Below, piece after piece: positions 40,307 to 51,965 of a stretch of DNA of 64,000 bases; positions within the stretch are counted from its first letter, which is position 1; the number at the start of each line of letters is the position of its first letter. The notes beneath the pieces are model-generated. The model saw nothing but the letters and a program-made list of their open reading frames with translations, did not search any database and was not told where the DNA came from. The translations under genes were made by a program, and so were the position numbers. Source of the DNA: Ceratopteris richardii (taxonomy: Eukaryota > Streptophyta > Polypodiopsida > Polypodiales > Pteridaceae); assembly GCA_020310875.1 (NCBI GenBank), contig CM035406.1:87295664-87359663 (forward strand), in the 5' to 3' direction.

Positions 40307-41845
40307 GAAAATTGGATGGCTGCTATGCAATCTGAATATGATGCTATAATGAAGAATGTTACATGGTCTTTATGTGACTTGCCTCCTAGCAAGAAGGCCA
40401 TTGGCACTAAGTGGATATACAAGCTGAAGCGTAAACCTGATGGTACAATTGAGAGGTATAAGGCTAGGCTTGTTGCAAAGGGTTATGCACATGAAAGAGG
40501 CATTGATTTTGATGAGACCTTTGCATCTACATGCCGTATGACTACTGTTCAGAGCATTTGTGCACTTGCAGCCCATCATGGTTGGAATGTACATCAGTTG
40601 GACATTAAAACAACATTTCTAAATGGTGACTTGCATGAAGAAGTGTATGTTTTTCAGCCCCATGGCTTTGTGCAGAAAGGGAATGAAAACCAGGTGTGCA
40701 GGTTAAAGAAGGCATTATATGGTTTAAAGCAAGCACCATGTGCTTGGTATGAGAAGATACATGCCTATCTGTTTGCACATGATTCTGAGAACAGTCCAAC
40801 TGAAAGCACCTTATATGTTAAGCGTGCTAATAATGTGCTTCTGATTATTGTTGTCTATGTTGACAACATGCTGCTCACTGGTCCTATTGAGAAGCATATT
40901 GCTGATTTCAAGGCTGATTTGCATGCCTCATTTGAGATGTCTGATTTGGGGCATTTGCATCACTATTTGGGCATTCAGTTTATGCAAGTTGATGGTGGAA
41001 TGGCTTTGTGTCAAACGAAATATATTGACGCATTATTGCAGTGTTTTGGCCTTGAAGATTGTAAGCCTATTGCCACTCCTATGGACACAGGTTTACGATT
41101 GAGTCTTCATGATGCTGGAGATGCATTTGATGCTGTTCTCTATCAGCAGGCTATTGGATGCTTGATTTACTTATGCATTACTTGGCCAGATATTCAGTTT
41201 GTTGTCTCACAGATGAGCATGTTTATGCATTGCCCAGGAGTCACGCATTGGAAGGCGGTTAAGCGCATCTTTTGCTACTTGAGTGGTACTCGGCTACTTG
41301 GGTTGTTTTATCCCAAGGGGGGATCACTACCGCCAGATTTGCATGCTTTTTCTGACTCAGATTGGGTTGGTTGCTATGACAGTCGTGTGTCCACTAGTGG
41401 TTTTTGCTTCATGCTTGGTAGCTCATGTATACCTTGGTTGAGCAAGAAGCAGCCTACTGTGGCCACTTCCAGTTGTGAGGCTGAGTATAGGGCAGCTTTC
41501 ACAACAACTGTTGAGTGTGTGTGGCTCAGACGCCTTATGGTTGATTTGGGTGTTGGCCAGTCTTCTACCACCACCATCTTCATTGACAGTTAGAGTGCAT
41601 TGGCAGTTGCGAGGAACCTTGTGTTCCATGCTCGCACTAAGCACATTGAGGTGCATTATCACTATGTCAGGGAGAGGTTCTCTGCTGGGGAGATCAGCTT
41701 GGCATATGTGCCCACGCAGGAGAACATTGCAGACCTTTTCATGAAGGCTCTGCCTAGGGAGAAGTTTGAAGCTTTTCGCAAAGCTTTGGGCTTACTTCCT
41801 TTTGTGGAGTGCTTTCCACATAGCTTGGAACTTCCTTATACATGA
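40307..41845 (+). pseudogene. Copy C reverse transcriptase and RNase H
   Basis: This is one reading frame of about 510 codons, broken only by a TAG at 41591. RT blocks: WMAAMQSEYDAIMKNVTW, KWIYKLKRKPDG, YKARLVAKGYAHERGIDFDE, QLDIKTTFLNGDLHEEVY, LKKALYGLKQAPCAWYEK. The catalytic motif reads YVDN instead of YVDD (about 40857-40868), so the second Asp is lost and the enzyme should be inactive. RNase H follows: FSDSDWVGCYDSRVSTSG, SCEAEYRAAF, IFIDS then the stop where Gln is usual, and TKHIEVHYHYVRERFSAGE. The stop and the lost Asp are likely post-insertion decay. Confidence 0.92.
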
Positions 41846-41886
41846 GTGACAACTCCTTGTTCATTGCATCACTCTCAGGGGGGATT

Positions 41887-42116
41887 TGTTGATATATTTA
41901 GGTAGTGATATGTGTGAACACACTAGGACCACCGGGGCACTTTTTTCCCTCTTTAGGAGGTTTTTTTCCCTCGACTTGTATATACGCCTATTGCCCTAAT
42001 GGGCTACTTATCTTTGTACATTCTCTAGTAATACATTAAGTATTGTGTGTTGTGCTCCAAGCTTCTTCTTCTTCCTTTTGCTGTTCACGTGCTTCCGCAG
42101 ACGTCTAACTCCAACA
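41887..42116 (+). repeat. Copy C 3' LTR
   Basis: 230 bp, preceded by the purine tract ctcaggggggatt. It has the same layout as 36963-37191 and is followed by the TSD AGATG. Confidence 0.93.
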
Positions 42117-42940
42117 AGATGCGGGATGAGTCTAGAATCACATGTATATAAGTCAATAATGAAAAGAAATAAGGAGGTGAGTCATTAGAAGACAAGTGTC
42201 CATGAGATAGATGTGTAGAGAGTCACCTTCAGAAGTTAGTGTCGAGTCTTTCTCTGATTTCTCTCAGCCTAATCATGTGGATCAGGAAATCTTTTGTACA
42301 CATCTAATCTAGAAGCTAGTTAAGCTATGTTCAAAGTTTCATAGTCTAATTCCTTTCAGGCTGTGTGTATGATCAATAGGAACATGTGTATGTAAAGTCT
42401 GTAGGTAGACCTCTCAGAGTTGCACACTTTTTTGTGTCAATGTTTTGCTTGGATCTCAGTGGACAGTGTAAAGTTTTTGATGAGTGAGCATTCAAAATAT
42501 AAGATATAAGTTCAAAGGTAAGGAAGCTATGGCTAAAAGCATTTAGCAAAACAGGACTTGTCCTATGAGAAATCAACCTTAGAAGTTGACTACGTGAAAG
42601 ACACTTGTTCAAGAAGACAATTTTTGACATATTTTTATCTTAATGATCAAATCAAAGTTTTAATGATTCTTTTGAAGGACTAATGGTTGATATGATTGCA
42701 CAAAGGTAGCCTGGAGGTATGTATATCATTAGATTGAAGAAATCTGAAGATATGTGCAGGTTATGAAGTCAATCTTTGAAGCAGACTTCTTGAAGAAGAA
42801 AACTTTTCACTCAGAGAAGTGATAGTGGAAGACTTGATAAATTAAGGTAACATTTGTGTAAAGTTTGGTCTATAACTGATAAAGAGGTGCTCTTAAATCA
42901 TTATAGATCAAGCCTTTGGAGATTTAGAGGTCTCCAACAG

Positions 42941-42952
42941 TGGTATCAGAGC
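42941..42952 (+). promoter_or_regulatory. Element E primer-binding site
   Basis: TGGTATCAGAGC, a perfect tRNA-Met primer site, lies one base after the LTR end at 42939. Confidence 0.95.
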
Positions 42953-43099
42953 AAAAGGTGCAATACAAGTGAAGTAAGAGCATTGGAAGTCCCAAATCTT
43001 GTAGACATTGAAGTATTTCCAAATTGAAGGTGGACAAGATCAAAGTTTTGTATAAAACCTGAAGAAGTGTGAAGATTGATTTCGAAGGGATCAAGTTGT

Positions 43100-43934
43100 A
43101 GATTTGAAGAATTGGATGAAGAAGCATGCTCAAGGTAGGAGCATTATTTAAATGGCTATAAATGATTATCTTTTACCTCATATTAGAGGATTAGAAAGTG
43201 CAACAGATGTGTGGAATGCTTTGGAAGAGCATTTCCAAAATACAACCAAGTCATGGAAGTCCTCATTATGGGCAGAGTTCAAAACCTTCAAGAAAAAGAG
43301 TTCACAATCAATTTTTGATTATGTGACAAGAATGAAGGATATTGCAGATAGCTTGGGAGCAGTAGATGAAGACATTGAAGAGGATAAGTTGGTAAGACAA
43401 ATACTTACAGGTCTGAGAGGAGATGAGAAATGGAAACCTTTCATATTATCCATAGAATTGTCATTAGATCATTTTACTCCTGATCTTAATCAATTGCTAC
43501 GACACATGCTAACTTTTGAGTAGGACGTTAAGGGAGATAATGATAGGAGTGAATGTCAATCTATGTACTCCAAAGACAAGAAAAAGAATGGCAAAGGGAA
43601 GCAATTAACTGATGATGAAGGATCTTCAAGCCAAGCTAATTTCACAAAAGGAAAGATGAATTTCAGAGGTGAAGGAAGAGGAGGTAAGAACAAAGATAAT
43701 ACTAAAGCTTGTTGGATTTGTGGTAGAACAAATCATTTGGCAAATGATTGTTGGTATAACAATCAAAATGGTGGAAGTCACAATCAGAGTTTCAATCAAA
43801 GAGGTAGAGGAGGCAGAAATCAAAGAGGTAACTTCAGAGGAAGAGGTGGTAGGACATCATATGCTAGAGGAGGTGGAAGAAGCTTTCAATCTCAGTCCTA
43901 CAATAACAACTACTATAATTATGCATCAGATTAG
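43100..43934 (+). pseudogene. Element E gag
   Basis: The N-terminal third is lost or scrambled (42953-43150). From 43152 a clean gag domain reads MAINDYLLPHIRGLES, DVWNALEEHFQNTTKS, MKDIADSLGAVDEDIEED and TGLRGDEKWKPF, as in UBN2-type Copia gag. After a TAG at 43521 the same frame continues with a Lys-rich linker, a complete zinc knuckle CWICGRTNHLANDC, and a long Gly/Arg/Asn-rich tail (repeated RGRGG motifs) that could bind RNA. Another TAG lies at 43932. The frame is otherwise open, so decay is by point mutation. Confidence 0.9.
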
Positions 43935-43943
43935 AAGGATGAC

Positions 43944-45587
43944 ATGACTTTTATCTTGAATGCAACACATGAAGCAGTAGGAGAAGATCAAAGGGTGTTC
44001 TATATTGACTTAGGATGTAGCAATCATCTGAGTGGCAACATATCATTGATGAATGATATGGAAGCAAAGGTGAATGGACATACAGTTCAAATAGGAGATA
44101 ACACCATGCATAAAGTGGAAAGCATTGGATCAATAAAGACAAAGAGTGGAAGCACACTCTTAAGCAAGGTACTTTATGTTCCTACTATTCCTAAAAACTT
44201 GATAAGTGTAGGACAAATTGTGGAGAAGGGATATGAAGTCAGATTCACAAATGATGGTGTTTATGTGCAAGATCCAAATCAAGGATATAGAAACACCATT
44301 GCAGGAAAAAAGGAAGGAAAGCTTTTTACTGTTAAGGTCCAAGGTAATGTGGGACATGCATTTTTTACTTATGGAAGTCAAAAGATGTCTGAGTTAGATC
44401 TATGGCATAAAAGGCTAGGTCATTTTAATGAGAGGGCCATAAAGGATATGGCAAATAATGATGTAGTGCTTGGATTTCCAAATGTTGAAGGTCAACACAA
44501 ATGTGAAGCTTGTCAATTAGGTAAAGCACACAAAAGTTCATACAATAAATCAAGATACAAGTATTCAAACATGCTTGCGTTGGTTCATACAGATGTGTGG
44601 GGTCCTTCAATGGACTATAGCATAAATGGATCCAGGTATTATGTGTTGTTTGTTGATCATGCAACAAGATGTATTACACTCTATGTAATCAAGGACAAAT
44701 CATAAGTATTCAGGACATTCAAGCATTATCATGCTTATGCAGAAAGGATTACAGGACAAAAGCTCAAGAGGTTGAGATCAGATGGAGGGGGAGAATATGT
44801 TTCTAAAGAGTTTGATGATTATTTGTGGAATGCAAGTATGAAAAGAGAAGTAACTTGAAGGTACTCCCCTCAACAAAATAGAGTTGCACAAAGAAGAAAT
44901 AGAACTCTTGTAGAGTTTGCAAGATCAATGTTGAAAGAGAAGAATTGTCCAAACTACTTATGGGCAGAAGCTATCAACATTGCAACATACCTTGTGAATA
45001 GGTTACCATGTAAAGCTTTGGATGGTGGAACACCTTATGAAGCATGGTGGGGTAAGAAACCTACTCTTGATCATTGTAAGGTATTTGGATGTTTGGCATA
45101 TGCTTATATTCCTTGTCAATTAAGACATAAGATAGAACCCAAAGCAGAGAAGTATGTGTTTATTCGGTATGATGATAGATAGATGGGTTACATATTGTGG
45201 AGTCCATCTACAAAGCAATTTCTTGTTACAAAAGATGTTACATTTGATGAGCAAACCACATGGTATACAGGGTCAACAAATGAGTATGCAGATGTTGAAG
45301 AAATACAAAGGAAAGGGAAGAACAAAGTAAAGGTGTATGAAGAAGATATTAATGATAATGATTGTAAAAGTAAATTGCAGGGCAATGTTGAAGATGGGCC
45401 AAGATTTGATCCTGAATCAAATGTGGTTGAGACTTCAAGAAGTGCAAAGATCAGAAGATCTTTGAGAGAAAGGAAAGAACCTATCAGGTATAGCTATGAT
45501 ACATCTTTCTTAACAACAAAAGATTATGCTTATATTGTGAAGACAGAAGAAGATCCAACCACATATGAAGAATCCAAAGGAAAGTAG
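43944..45587 (+). pseudogene. Element E protease and integrase
   Basis: Same frame as gag. The protease motif reads FYIDLGCSNHLSG, where DSG is usual, so the Ser is lost. Then LYVPTIPKNLISVGQ; the integrase zinc region LWHKRLGHFNERAI and CEACQLGKAHKSSY; the core HTDVWGPS and LRSDGGGEYVSKEF; and SPQQNRVAQRRNRTL, where the catalytic Glu position reads Gln. FGCLAYAYIPCQLRHKIEP and a divergent acidic linker follow. Stops: TAA 44703, TGA 44856, TAG 45180, TAG 45585. Confidence 0.9.
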
Positions 45588-46576
45588 AATTTGGAGAAGG
45601 CAATGCAAGAAGATTATGATGCTCTACTTGAGAATGAGACATGGGAATTGCTGCCAAGACCAAAGCACCAGAAGGTAATAGGATTTAAGTGGGTGTATAA
45701 AACAAAGAGGTTTGCAAATGATGAGGTGTCTAGATACAAAGCTAGACTTGTGGTTAAAGGTTATGCCCAAACTTATGGGGTAGATTATGATGAAACCTTT
45801 AGTCCAGTTGCTAAGATGTCTACAATTAGATCTCTAATTGCTATTGCTGCTTGTAAAGGATGGAAGTTGTCACAATTAGATGTGAAGAATGCATTTCTGA
45901 ATGGATATATTGCAGATGAAGTGTACATGGAGCAACCAGAAGGATTCATGGATTCAAATGGATCAGATTATGTGTGTAAGCTCAAGAGAGCTTTGTGTGA
46001 TTTAAAGCAGGCCCCAAGGCATGGAATTACAGGCTTGTTAAGTTTTTGAATGAATGTGGATATCAAGCTTCAAAGGTAGATAGTAGCTTGCTAGTGAAGG
46101 CAAGTGAAGATGGGTATATATACATGTGTATTTATGTTGATGATATTATTGTCACAGGTACAGATGCTAAAGGAATCAAGGAGCTTAAGAAACAAATAGA
46201 GGAGTTTAAGATAAGTGATTTGGGAAACTTATCTTACTTCTTAGGAATGCAGATTGTGTATACTCAACATGGAGTATATGTTACACAAAAGAGATACTTG
46301 AAGAATATTCTGGTCAAGTTCAACATGGAAGATTGCAAGCCTTCAACCACACCATTGGAGGTAAATCATAAATTGAGCAGATATGTAGGTGAAGAATTTA
46401 ATGACATGAAGAAATATCAGAGTTTGGTAGGTAGTTTGATCTATGATACCTTGACAAGACCAGACTTATCATATGCAATGGTTGTGTTATCACAATATAT
46501 GCATTGTCCAAAGAAGACTCATTGGATTGCAGCTCAAAGGGTACTCAGATATATCAAGGGAATTGTTGGGTTGTAG
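45588..46576 (+). pseudogene. Element E reverse transcriptase, truncated before RNase H
   Basis: RT blocks in order: AMQEDYDALLENETWELL, KWVYKTKRFANDE, YKARLVVKGYAQTYGVDYDE, QLDVKNAFLNGYIADEVYM, LKRALCDLKQAPR. One base is missing at about 46020, shifting the frame. The new frame (46046-46576) has ICIYVDDIIVTG with intact YVDD, GNLSYFLGMQIVYTQHGVYV, and the segment before RNase H ending RVLRYIKGIVGL. RNase H, the purine tract and the 3' LTR are absent after 46576. Confidence 0.92.
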
Positions 46577-46740
46577 GGTATGCACACATCCTCAATTGTG
46601 CATGGGAATCTGTAATAAAGTAAGTCTATGATCTAAGGGTCCGACCGGTTCAGACAGATCTGAAAACGGACACTGTTTGTTCACTCATGTGTATGGCCAA
46701 AGATCTCAAGACTAGACTCAAGCATAAGTGCTTGTGCTCT

Positions 46741-46930
46741 CATATTTAAGTGATCCACTTAGCCTAGTGGTTAAGTCTCATGGTTGTGAAGGAGGAGGTC
46801 TTGGGTTCAACTCCCATGGGGAGGCCCTTCAGATGTATGGCACCCATGTACCCTCCGATCGAGATCCTTTGATACCGGAGTCTATGAAGAACAATAAACT
46901 CAAGAAGTTGAAAGAAATGTGTGCCCTCAC
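46741..46930 (+). repeat. tRNA-derived SINE-like sequence
   Basis: An A box TAGCCTAGTGG (46760-46770) and a B box GGGTTCAACTCC (46803-46814) lie at normal tRNA spacing, followed by about 110 bp of unrelated body. This is the layout of a plant SINE with an internal RNA polymerase III promoter. The tail and target duplication were not found. Confidence 0.65.
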
Positions 46931-47024
46931 CCCGAACATTGATATACACTTGTGAATGTGTCTTCAACATTTTGCATTTCCGGCACAAGACCAATTCACA
47001 CAGCCTTATAAGAAGATCTAGTAT

Positions 47025-47505
47025 GGGTTATACCTAGCGGAGACTGGGAGCTTGCCTATTAAAATGCCAGTGTGGATCCTTGACCAGTTATATGAAGGAG
47101 GCAAACAAGGAGTGAGAAAGCCTACTTTGAATGGTTGTTGCACCATTACAAGAATCATCTACAGATGCCTCGCTTATGATGTGCCAATCGCATGGGCCCT
47201 TAAGTACTCACAGTTGCAATTCTTCCAGGGGTGGAAATCACAAATTCAACCCACTAAAAGAATGTGTGGATCACTTTCAAAGGTTCTAATTCCTCGCGAG
47301 GTCACCACAGAAGCCTCCTGTAGAGAAGAAGAACAAGTAGCTCCTTTCACGATCCATCTCCAAGGACCACAATCTGGGGGCATGGTACAACCCACTCCAT
47401 CAGCCCCTCCACTACCCACGGATGCTGAGTTTGCATCCATGGCTACATTGGCAGAAGATACATCCTTTGACTTTGAGAGCTTCTTGAAACAACACATTTA
47501 TCTGA
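47025..47505 (+). pseudogene. Unknown ORF, N-terminal part (retroelement-associated)
   Basis: I do not recognise this protein. The frame is open from after a TAG near 47022 and reads LAETGSLPIKMPVWILDQLYE (shown in part), KPTLNGCCTITRIIYRCLAYDVPIAWALK (start KPTLNGCC), then a Pro-rich and an acidic part (DTSFDFESFLKQH). An ATG lies at 47064, but similarity of style extends upstream, so the true start is lost. A frame change falls near 47505; the continuing frame is strongly acidic. Its GC content is higher than that of its neighbours. It could be an accessory ORF of a Gypsy element or a plant transposon-associated domain. Confidence 0.5.
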
Positions 47506-48735
47506 GAGTGAGCTCTTCTCAGACACTGACGGCCACGGATCATCATCCCAGAGAGGACGGCCACATAGTCAGGCTCGAAGAGTACATTGGGAAGATGAGG
47601 CACAACATCTTCACGTTGAAGGCACACAGAATCAGGAAGAGGCACAGGGGGATGAATCAGAGGAGAGTGAGCAGGAAGCCCCTGCTTACACTACACAACT
47701 CAAACGACTCTACAAAACGATCAAGCAGGTACAAAAGAGGCATAAGCTGTCAGAAGAGGCAAATAGAGCGATGGTGAATCAAATGCTTCAAGCAGAGAAC
47801 GCGGACCCCCACTTTGTGGAATCATTGAACCTTTTGGCTGAGACATATGGGATTATAGAAGCTATGAGAATCATGTTACATCGCAAACCTCCTCAATACG
47901 ATCAACGAAGGCTGGATACACGACCGCAAAGGGGAAAGATGATTCAAATGGAAGTCTCTACCTCCCTCCCTACCACAGCTCAGGAAGATGTGCACATGAC
48001 CGGCCCAACTAACATTGATGAACCAGATGTAAATATACAGACACTATCTCCACCATTACCTCCCATCTAGCCCACCAAACCCCTTACCACTCACCTTCCT
48101 GAACAACCAATATTCACCCCCAGTGAACCTTTGCCACACACCACCAGTTCTCCATCCTTTCCTTTACCTACATCCACCACTTCCAACCAATTTTCCGAAC
48201 CCCATACAGATCATCTAGTCACCGGTCAACCCATAATAGATCACCCATCATCTCTCCCATCTCTTGGACATTCACATGTCCCTACCCAAACATTAACACA
48301 CCCATTCCCCTGCACAAATACTTTTCCTCTTTCCCAACCCCAACCCATTGGGCCCCTCCTAACCTCTTCAGGACCTACACCAACCACCCTACTGCCATTC
48401 TTGGCAAACCTTGTAAATATAGTTCAACAAGTTGAGAATCATAATAGAAAGTCCCTTGTTCCCCGCACCTCCCCCACATTCACGACCACCACTAACACAC
48501 CACCCACCATTCCTGTATTCACGATTCACACTTCACACACAATCACGTCCGATCCCATGGACATTTCACCATCCACAGGAGCACCCACCACCACTTTTGT
48601 TCCAACATCATCACATTTCACTTCACTCACGTCACCATTTCCAATCACTGTAGGCACATCATCCACTTTTCCCTTCTCCATTTCCCGACCCTTTGCATTT
48701 TCCACCTCTACCCTGCATCCACATCATTTAGTCAT
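47506..48735 (+). pseudogene. Unknown ORF, acidic and Pro/Thr/Ser-rich middle
   Basis: In the frame that continues after 47505 there is an acidic block (SESELFSDTDG; GDESEESEQEAP), then a helical stretch (QLKRLYKTIKQVQKRHKLSE, LNLLAETYGIIEAMRIML). From about 48000 to 48735 the sequence is rich in Pro, Thr and Ser, like a mucin-type linker. One stop (48068) and a frame change near 48725 interrupt it. Low-complexity linkers of this kind are poorly conserved, so the reading frame is inferred from composition. Confidence 0.45.
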
Positions 48736-50583
48736 GCACTAGACACCATGTTCGAAGCGGCCACACAACTTAAGCAGGAGTATAGATTACTGGAAGAGAA
48801 TAACAAAGAGCTTTGCAATCTCTCGGCTCAACTCCAGGCATGTGTCAATGCCTTGGAGTTAAGTAATACAGCATTACAACATGAAGTGACCGCCCTCCAA
48901 CAATCAAATGCAGAGCTTGAAGCCAAGTATACGGAGACAGGTAAGGCTATGGAAGAACAACTCAGAGATTAGCTGGGCCGCAATGCTAGAATACAAAGAA
49001 ACATGGCCTTACTTCACCGCCACTTAGCAGCGGCTCAAGAAGAGAACAGAAGACTACAGCAACAAAACCAAGAGAATTTAGAAGCAGCCATTGAAAACAC
49101 CCCAGGAGCACCTATAGACCCTGCCAAATTCCAAGCTATTCCCTCATAACACGTTCAGCAGGTGTTAGAAGATTATGCGACCCTCTTGGAAGCACACGAC
49201 CAGTTGGCAGACCAGGTAAAGGAACTACAGAGATCCCAAGTGCCCCCATCGCACCCATCAGAACCTAAAGAGATGATCAATTTTGCTACTTCACCAGAGC
49301 CCGAATCTTCAACGGCCAATGAGGTACTTCAACTACACCAACAAGTTGCAGAATTAATGATTAAGCTGTTACAATATGAATGACCCCCCTCTCCACCCGA
49401 TCAACCAACAGAAGAGGAGGCCATTGTCATTCCAATGGAAGATACATTTGAAGATAATTATGAGACTCAACCTCTTCCAGGAGGCAGAGTCACTGACGAG
49501 GGATAGGACACTTACGAAGAACCCCCTACTTCTTGGATGAAGCAGGTAGAAGAGATGGGCCACACTCACGAAGAGCGCATAACAACTCAGATGCTGGCCA
49601 TGAAAACCATTGAGGAGACCATACTCAAATCTGAATATTTCATGCACTTGGCTCCTAGGTGGTTGATAACCAATTCAGAGTTACAATATAAGCCCTACTT
49701 TGTATTGTTGGCAGACTACAATGCTGAGATCAAACGCATAACCAACAAGCACCCCACCTTCGCAACACAGTTCGAACCAGAGGATATTCCAAAGGCAGCC
49801 AAAAAAGGGGCCATATTCCAACCCATCTGGAGGCAAAAATTACTTGAGACCTATCCAAAAATGCTAAGAACATGGGATCACGCTCCCATGCATTTGAAAT
49901 ATAACCCTTGCTTTGGGCCAGTGCAGAGAAGAAGATCATGGAAAGCATTTGCTATAAAGGTTCAGAACAACGTAAATTGCAAACAGTGGCTGAATTACCC
50001 CTCCATCGCACCCCCAACAAGCACACCAACAGTAGCATACATGATGGCCACTATCAGACATTGGATGCCATGCCTTCACCCAATGCTAGATGTAGCTGCC
50101 CAGATGATGCTCAAAATCTTGGATATGATGCAAATTGTGCTCAAAACCTTCCGCAATGTATGTCACATTCAGCCTCCGATTCCAGGCTTCATAAACGGTA
50201 ATTATGACTTACTTTATGATATGAGCACCACCCCGAGTATGCGAGTTGCTTATGCATGGCACGCAAGATTCAGATATCTCCCTATTTGCTATAAGCAAAC
50301 CTTTGATGACATGTTCACCACGGGGTTTTGGGAGTCACACTCAGAAGTGTTTGCACCATGCCCAACCCACCTGCTACAATTATTCGCGTGCGAACAAACA
50401 ATGCATTCCGAGCTCTACACCACGCCACAACCCGACATGCCTGGCGCAGTTAATTGGGATGCCCTTCAAAGAGACCTGGTCAGGGGACTATGGATCAAAG
50501 AACACGAATTGGCAACCGACATCCTCCAGCACTACATTGATCAAACCGCGGAGCAAAGGTCTGTCAGAGGCGACAGATGCTAG
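48736..50583 (+). pseudogene. Unknown ORF, coiled coil and C-terminal domain
   Basis: This is one frame of about 615 codons with stops at 48970, 49147, 49381 and 49504. The first part is a long coiled coil (LEENNKELCNLSAQLQACVN; then AAQEENRRLQQQNQENLEAA). The last 348 codons (49537-50583) are uninterrupted: a globular, Trp-rich region (HLAPRWLITNSELQYKPYF, FQPIWRQKLLETYPKMLRTW, AYAWHARFRYLPICYKQTF) ending GDRC and TAG. It ends 3 bases before a purine tract and LTR start, so it occupies the 3'-most ORF position of an LTR element, where env-like or extra ORFs occur in some plant Gypsy lineages. No transmembrane segment or pol motif is seen. Confidence 0.55.
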
Positions 50584-51172
50584 GAGGGGAGAGTGTTGGC
50601 ATCATAGGAAAAGAAGCAAGTACAAGCCTACATGCAGAGCTAGCACTAAGGCAATCCATCAATTTTTTCCAGTCCTTACATCCTTTTAAAAGTGATTCTC
50701 ATCACTAGAAACCCTTGTAAATACCGTTTCACCTTTTTGAGCTCCATTGTGTACAAGCCAAGGAGTCCTTGAGCTTGAAGAGCCTTAGAAGTAATTGCCT
50801 ACCAATTTTCATATTTTGTAGATCTCATTTGAGCCCTCAAATAAGCCCTGGAACCTAATTTTTAACTAGGCCGGACACTAGGTCTCGACAGGGTCAAAGC
50901 TAGTCAAAAACTATAAATAGAGCTAGAGAGCTCATTTTTGGGCGAGCTTCTTGTAATTTTGATCTTGTATGAGCACTTGGTCGCAATAGAAGTGATTCCA
51001 TTTTCCTACTCTCTTTGTTCTTGCCGCGTGTGCACGTGTGTGTGTATGTGTGTGCATGTTGGTGTGCTTCTCACTCACACATTTGTGCCTTCACTTGCTC
51101 GAGGTCTTCATACCATCATCATGTCTTCCCGGATTGACATTAAAGGAGGTGTTACTCATCACTGAGCTACAG
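50583..51172 (+). mobile_element. Polypurine tract and 3' LTR of the unknown element
   Basis: GGAGGGGAGAG (50583-50593) is followed by TGTTGGCATCATAGG (50594). A promoter-like CTATAAATAG lies at 50911-50920, about 320 bp into the LTR, followed by GT-rich sequence. The LTR end is not visible; near 51172 a family C scrap begins. Confidence 0.65.
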
Positions 51173-51174
51173 TA

Positions 51175-51517
51175 TGGCTGATTTGGGTGTTGGTCAGTCT
51201 TCTACCACCACCATCTTCACTGACAGTCAGAGCACATTGGCAATAAGGAACCTTGTTTTCCATGCTTGCACTAAGCACATTGAGGTGCATTATCATTGTG
51301 TCAGGGAGAGGTTCTCTACTGGAGAGATCAGCTTGGCATATGTGCCCACGCAAGAGAACATTGTAGACCTTTTCATGAAGGCTCTACCTAGGGAGAAGTT
51401 TTAAGCTTTCCACAAAGCTTTGGGCTTACTTCCTTTTGTGGATTGATTCCACATAGCTTGGCACTTACTTATACATGAGTGCCAGCTCCATGTTCACTGC
51501 ATCACTCCCAGGGGGGA
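51175..51517 (+). pseudogene. Family C 3' scrap: RNase H end
   Basis: This is the C-terminal RNase H of family C, nearly identical in words to copy C: ADLGVGQSSTTTIFTDSQ, TKHIEVHYHCVRERFSTGE, LAYVPTQENIVDLFMKALP. Here the Gln codon that is a stop in copy C is intact (FTDSQS). A TAA at 51402 replaces Glu, and a short deletion removes part of SALAVARN. The left end is truncated at about 51173 against another LTR. Confidence 0.88.
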
Positions 51518-51519
51518 TT

Positions 51520-51750
51520 TGTTGATATATTTAGGTAGTGATGTGTATGAACACACTAGGACTATAGGGGCAATTTTTTCCCTCTTTAAGAGGTTTTATT
51601 CCCCTAGCTTGTATATACGCCTATTTCCCTAATGGGTTACTTGTTTTTGTACATTCTAGTGGTAATACATTTAGTATTGTGTGTTGGGCTCCAAGCTTCT
51701 TCTTCTTCCTTGTGTTGTTTGCATGCTTTCATAGACCTCAAACTCCAACA
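51520..51750 (+). repeat. Family C 3' LTR
   Basis: TGTTGATATATTTAGG to CTCCAACA, 231 bp, preceded by the purine tract ccaggggggatt (51508-51519). It belongs to the RNase H scrap to its left. Confidence 0.92.
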
Positions 51751-51764
51751 ACATCAATGACAAA

Positions 51765-51965
51765 CAAAAGGATGGAACTCCCCTTGATTAAATCTTTTTA
51801 TCCTCATTGATCCAGTTTTGTAAGTGACACCCAATTTGATTAGCAATAGCTTTAGCAAGGATCTTGTAACTTGTTTGTAACATCATAATTGGATGTCAAT
51901 TTTCAATCTTGTTTTTGTTTCCTTTTTTATGAATAATCTTGACAACTTTTAATGTTTTAAATGTC
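51765..51965 (-). pseudogene. LINE reverse transcriptase scrap
   Basis: On the minus strand the translation shows VVKIIHKKGNKNKIEN, a stop, then a PI(M)-type block and SYKILAKAIANQIG. This matches the non-LTR (LINE) RT pattern of a KKGD region, RPI-type block and YKILAKALANRL. About 65 codons remain, with stops. The LINE clade cannot be told. Confidence 0.7.

Larger units (their letters stand above)
36963..42116 (+). mobile_element. Complete Copia element, family C copy C, TSD AGATG
   Basis: LTRs are 36963-37191 (229 bp) and 41887-42116 (230 bp), with TGTTGATA and CCAACA ends and roughly 16 differences by eye. The target duplication AGATG lies at 36958-36962 and 42117-42121. The primer site is at 37194-37205 and the purine tract (caggggggatt) at 41876-41886. 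The order gag, protease, integrase, RT, RNase H is complete. It is the reference for copies A, B, D and the 3' scrap at 51.2 kb. Stops and frame changes make it non-autonomous today. Confidence 0.96.
36762..42939 (+). mobile_element. 5' LTR of Copia element E, split by copy C
   Basis: It starts TGTTGGAACAAAAC (36762) inside copy D gag and ends CTCCAACA (42939), directly before a perfect primer site. The 5,154-bp copy C plus a duplicated AGATG separate 36762-36962 from 42122-42939. Without the insert the LTR is about 1,019 bp. No matching 3' LTR lies in the window. Confidence 0.85.

Noticed and set aside
47025-50583. A host structural gene with coiled coil
   Set aside because: It has stops and frame changes, no splice sites that repair them, and abuts a polypurine tract and LTR start.
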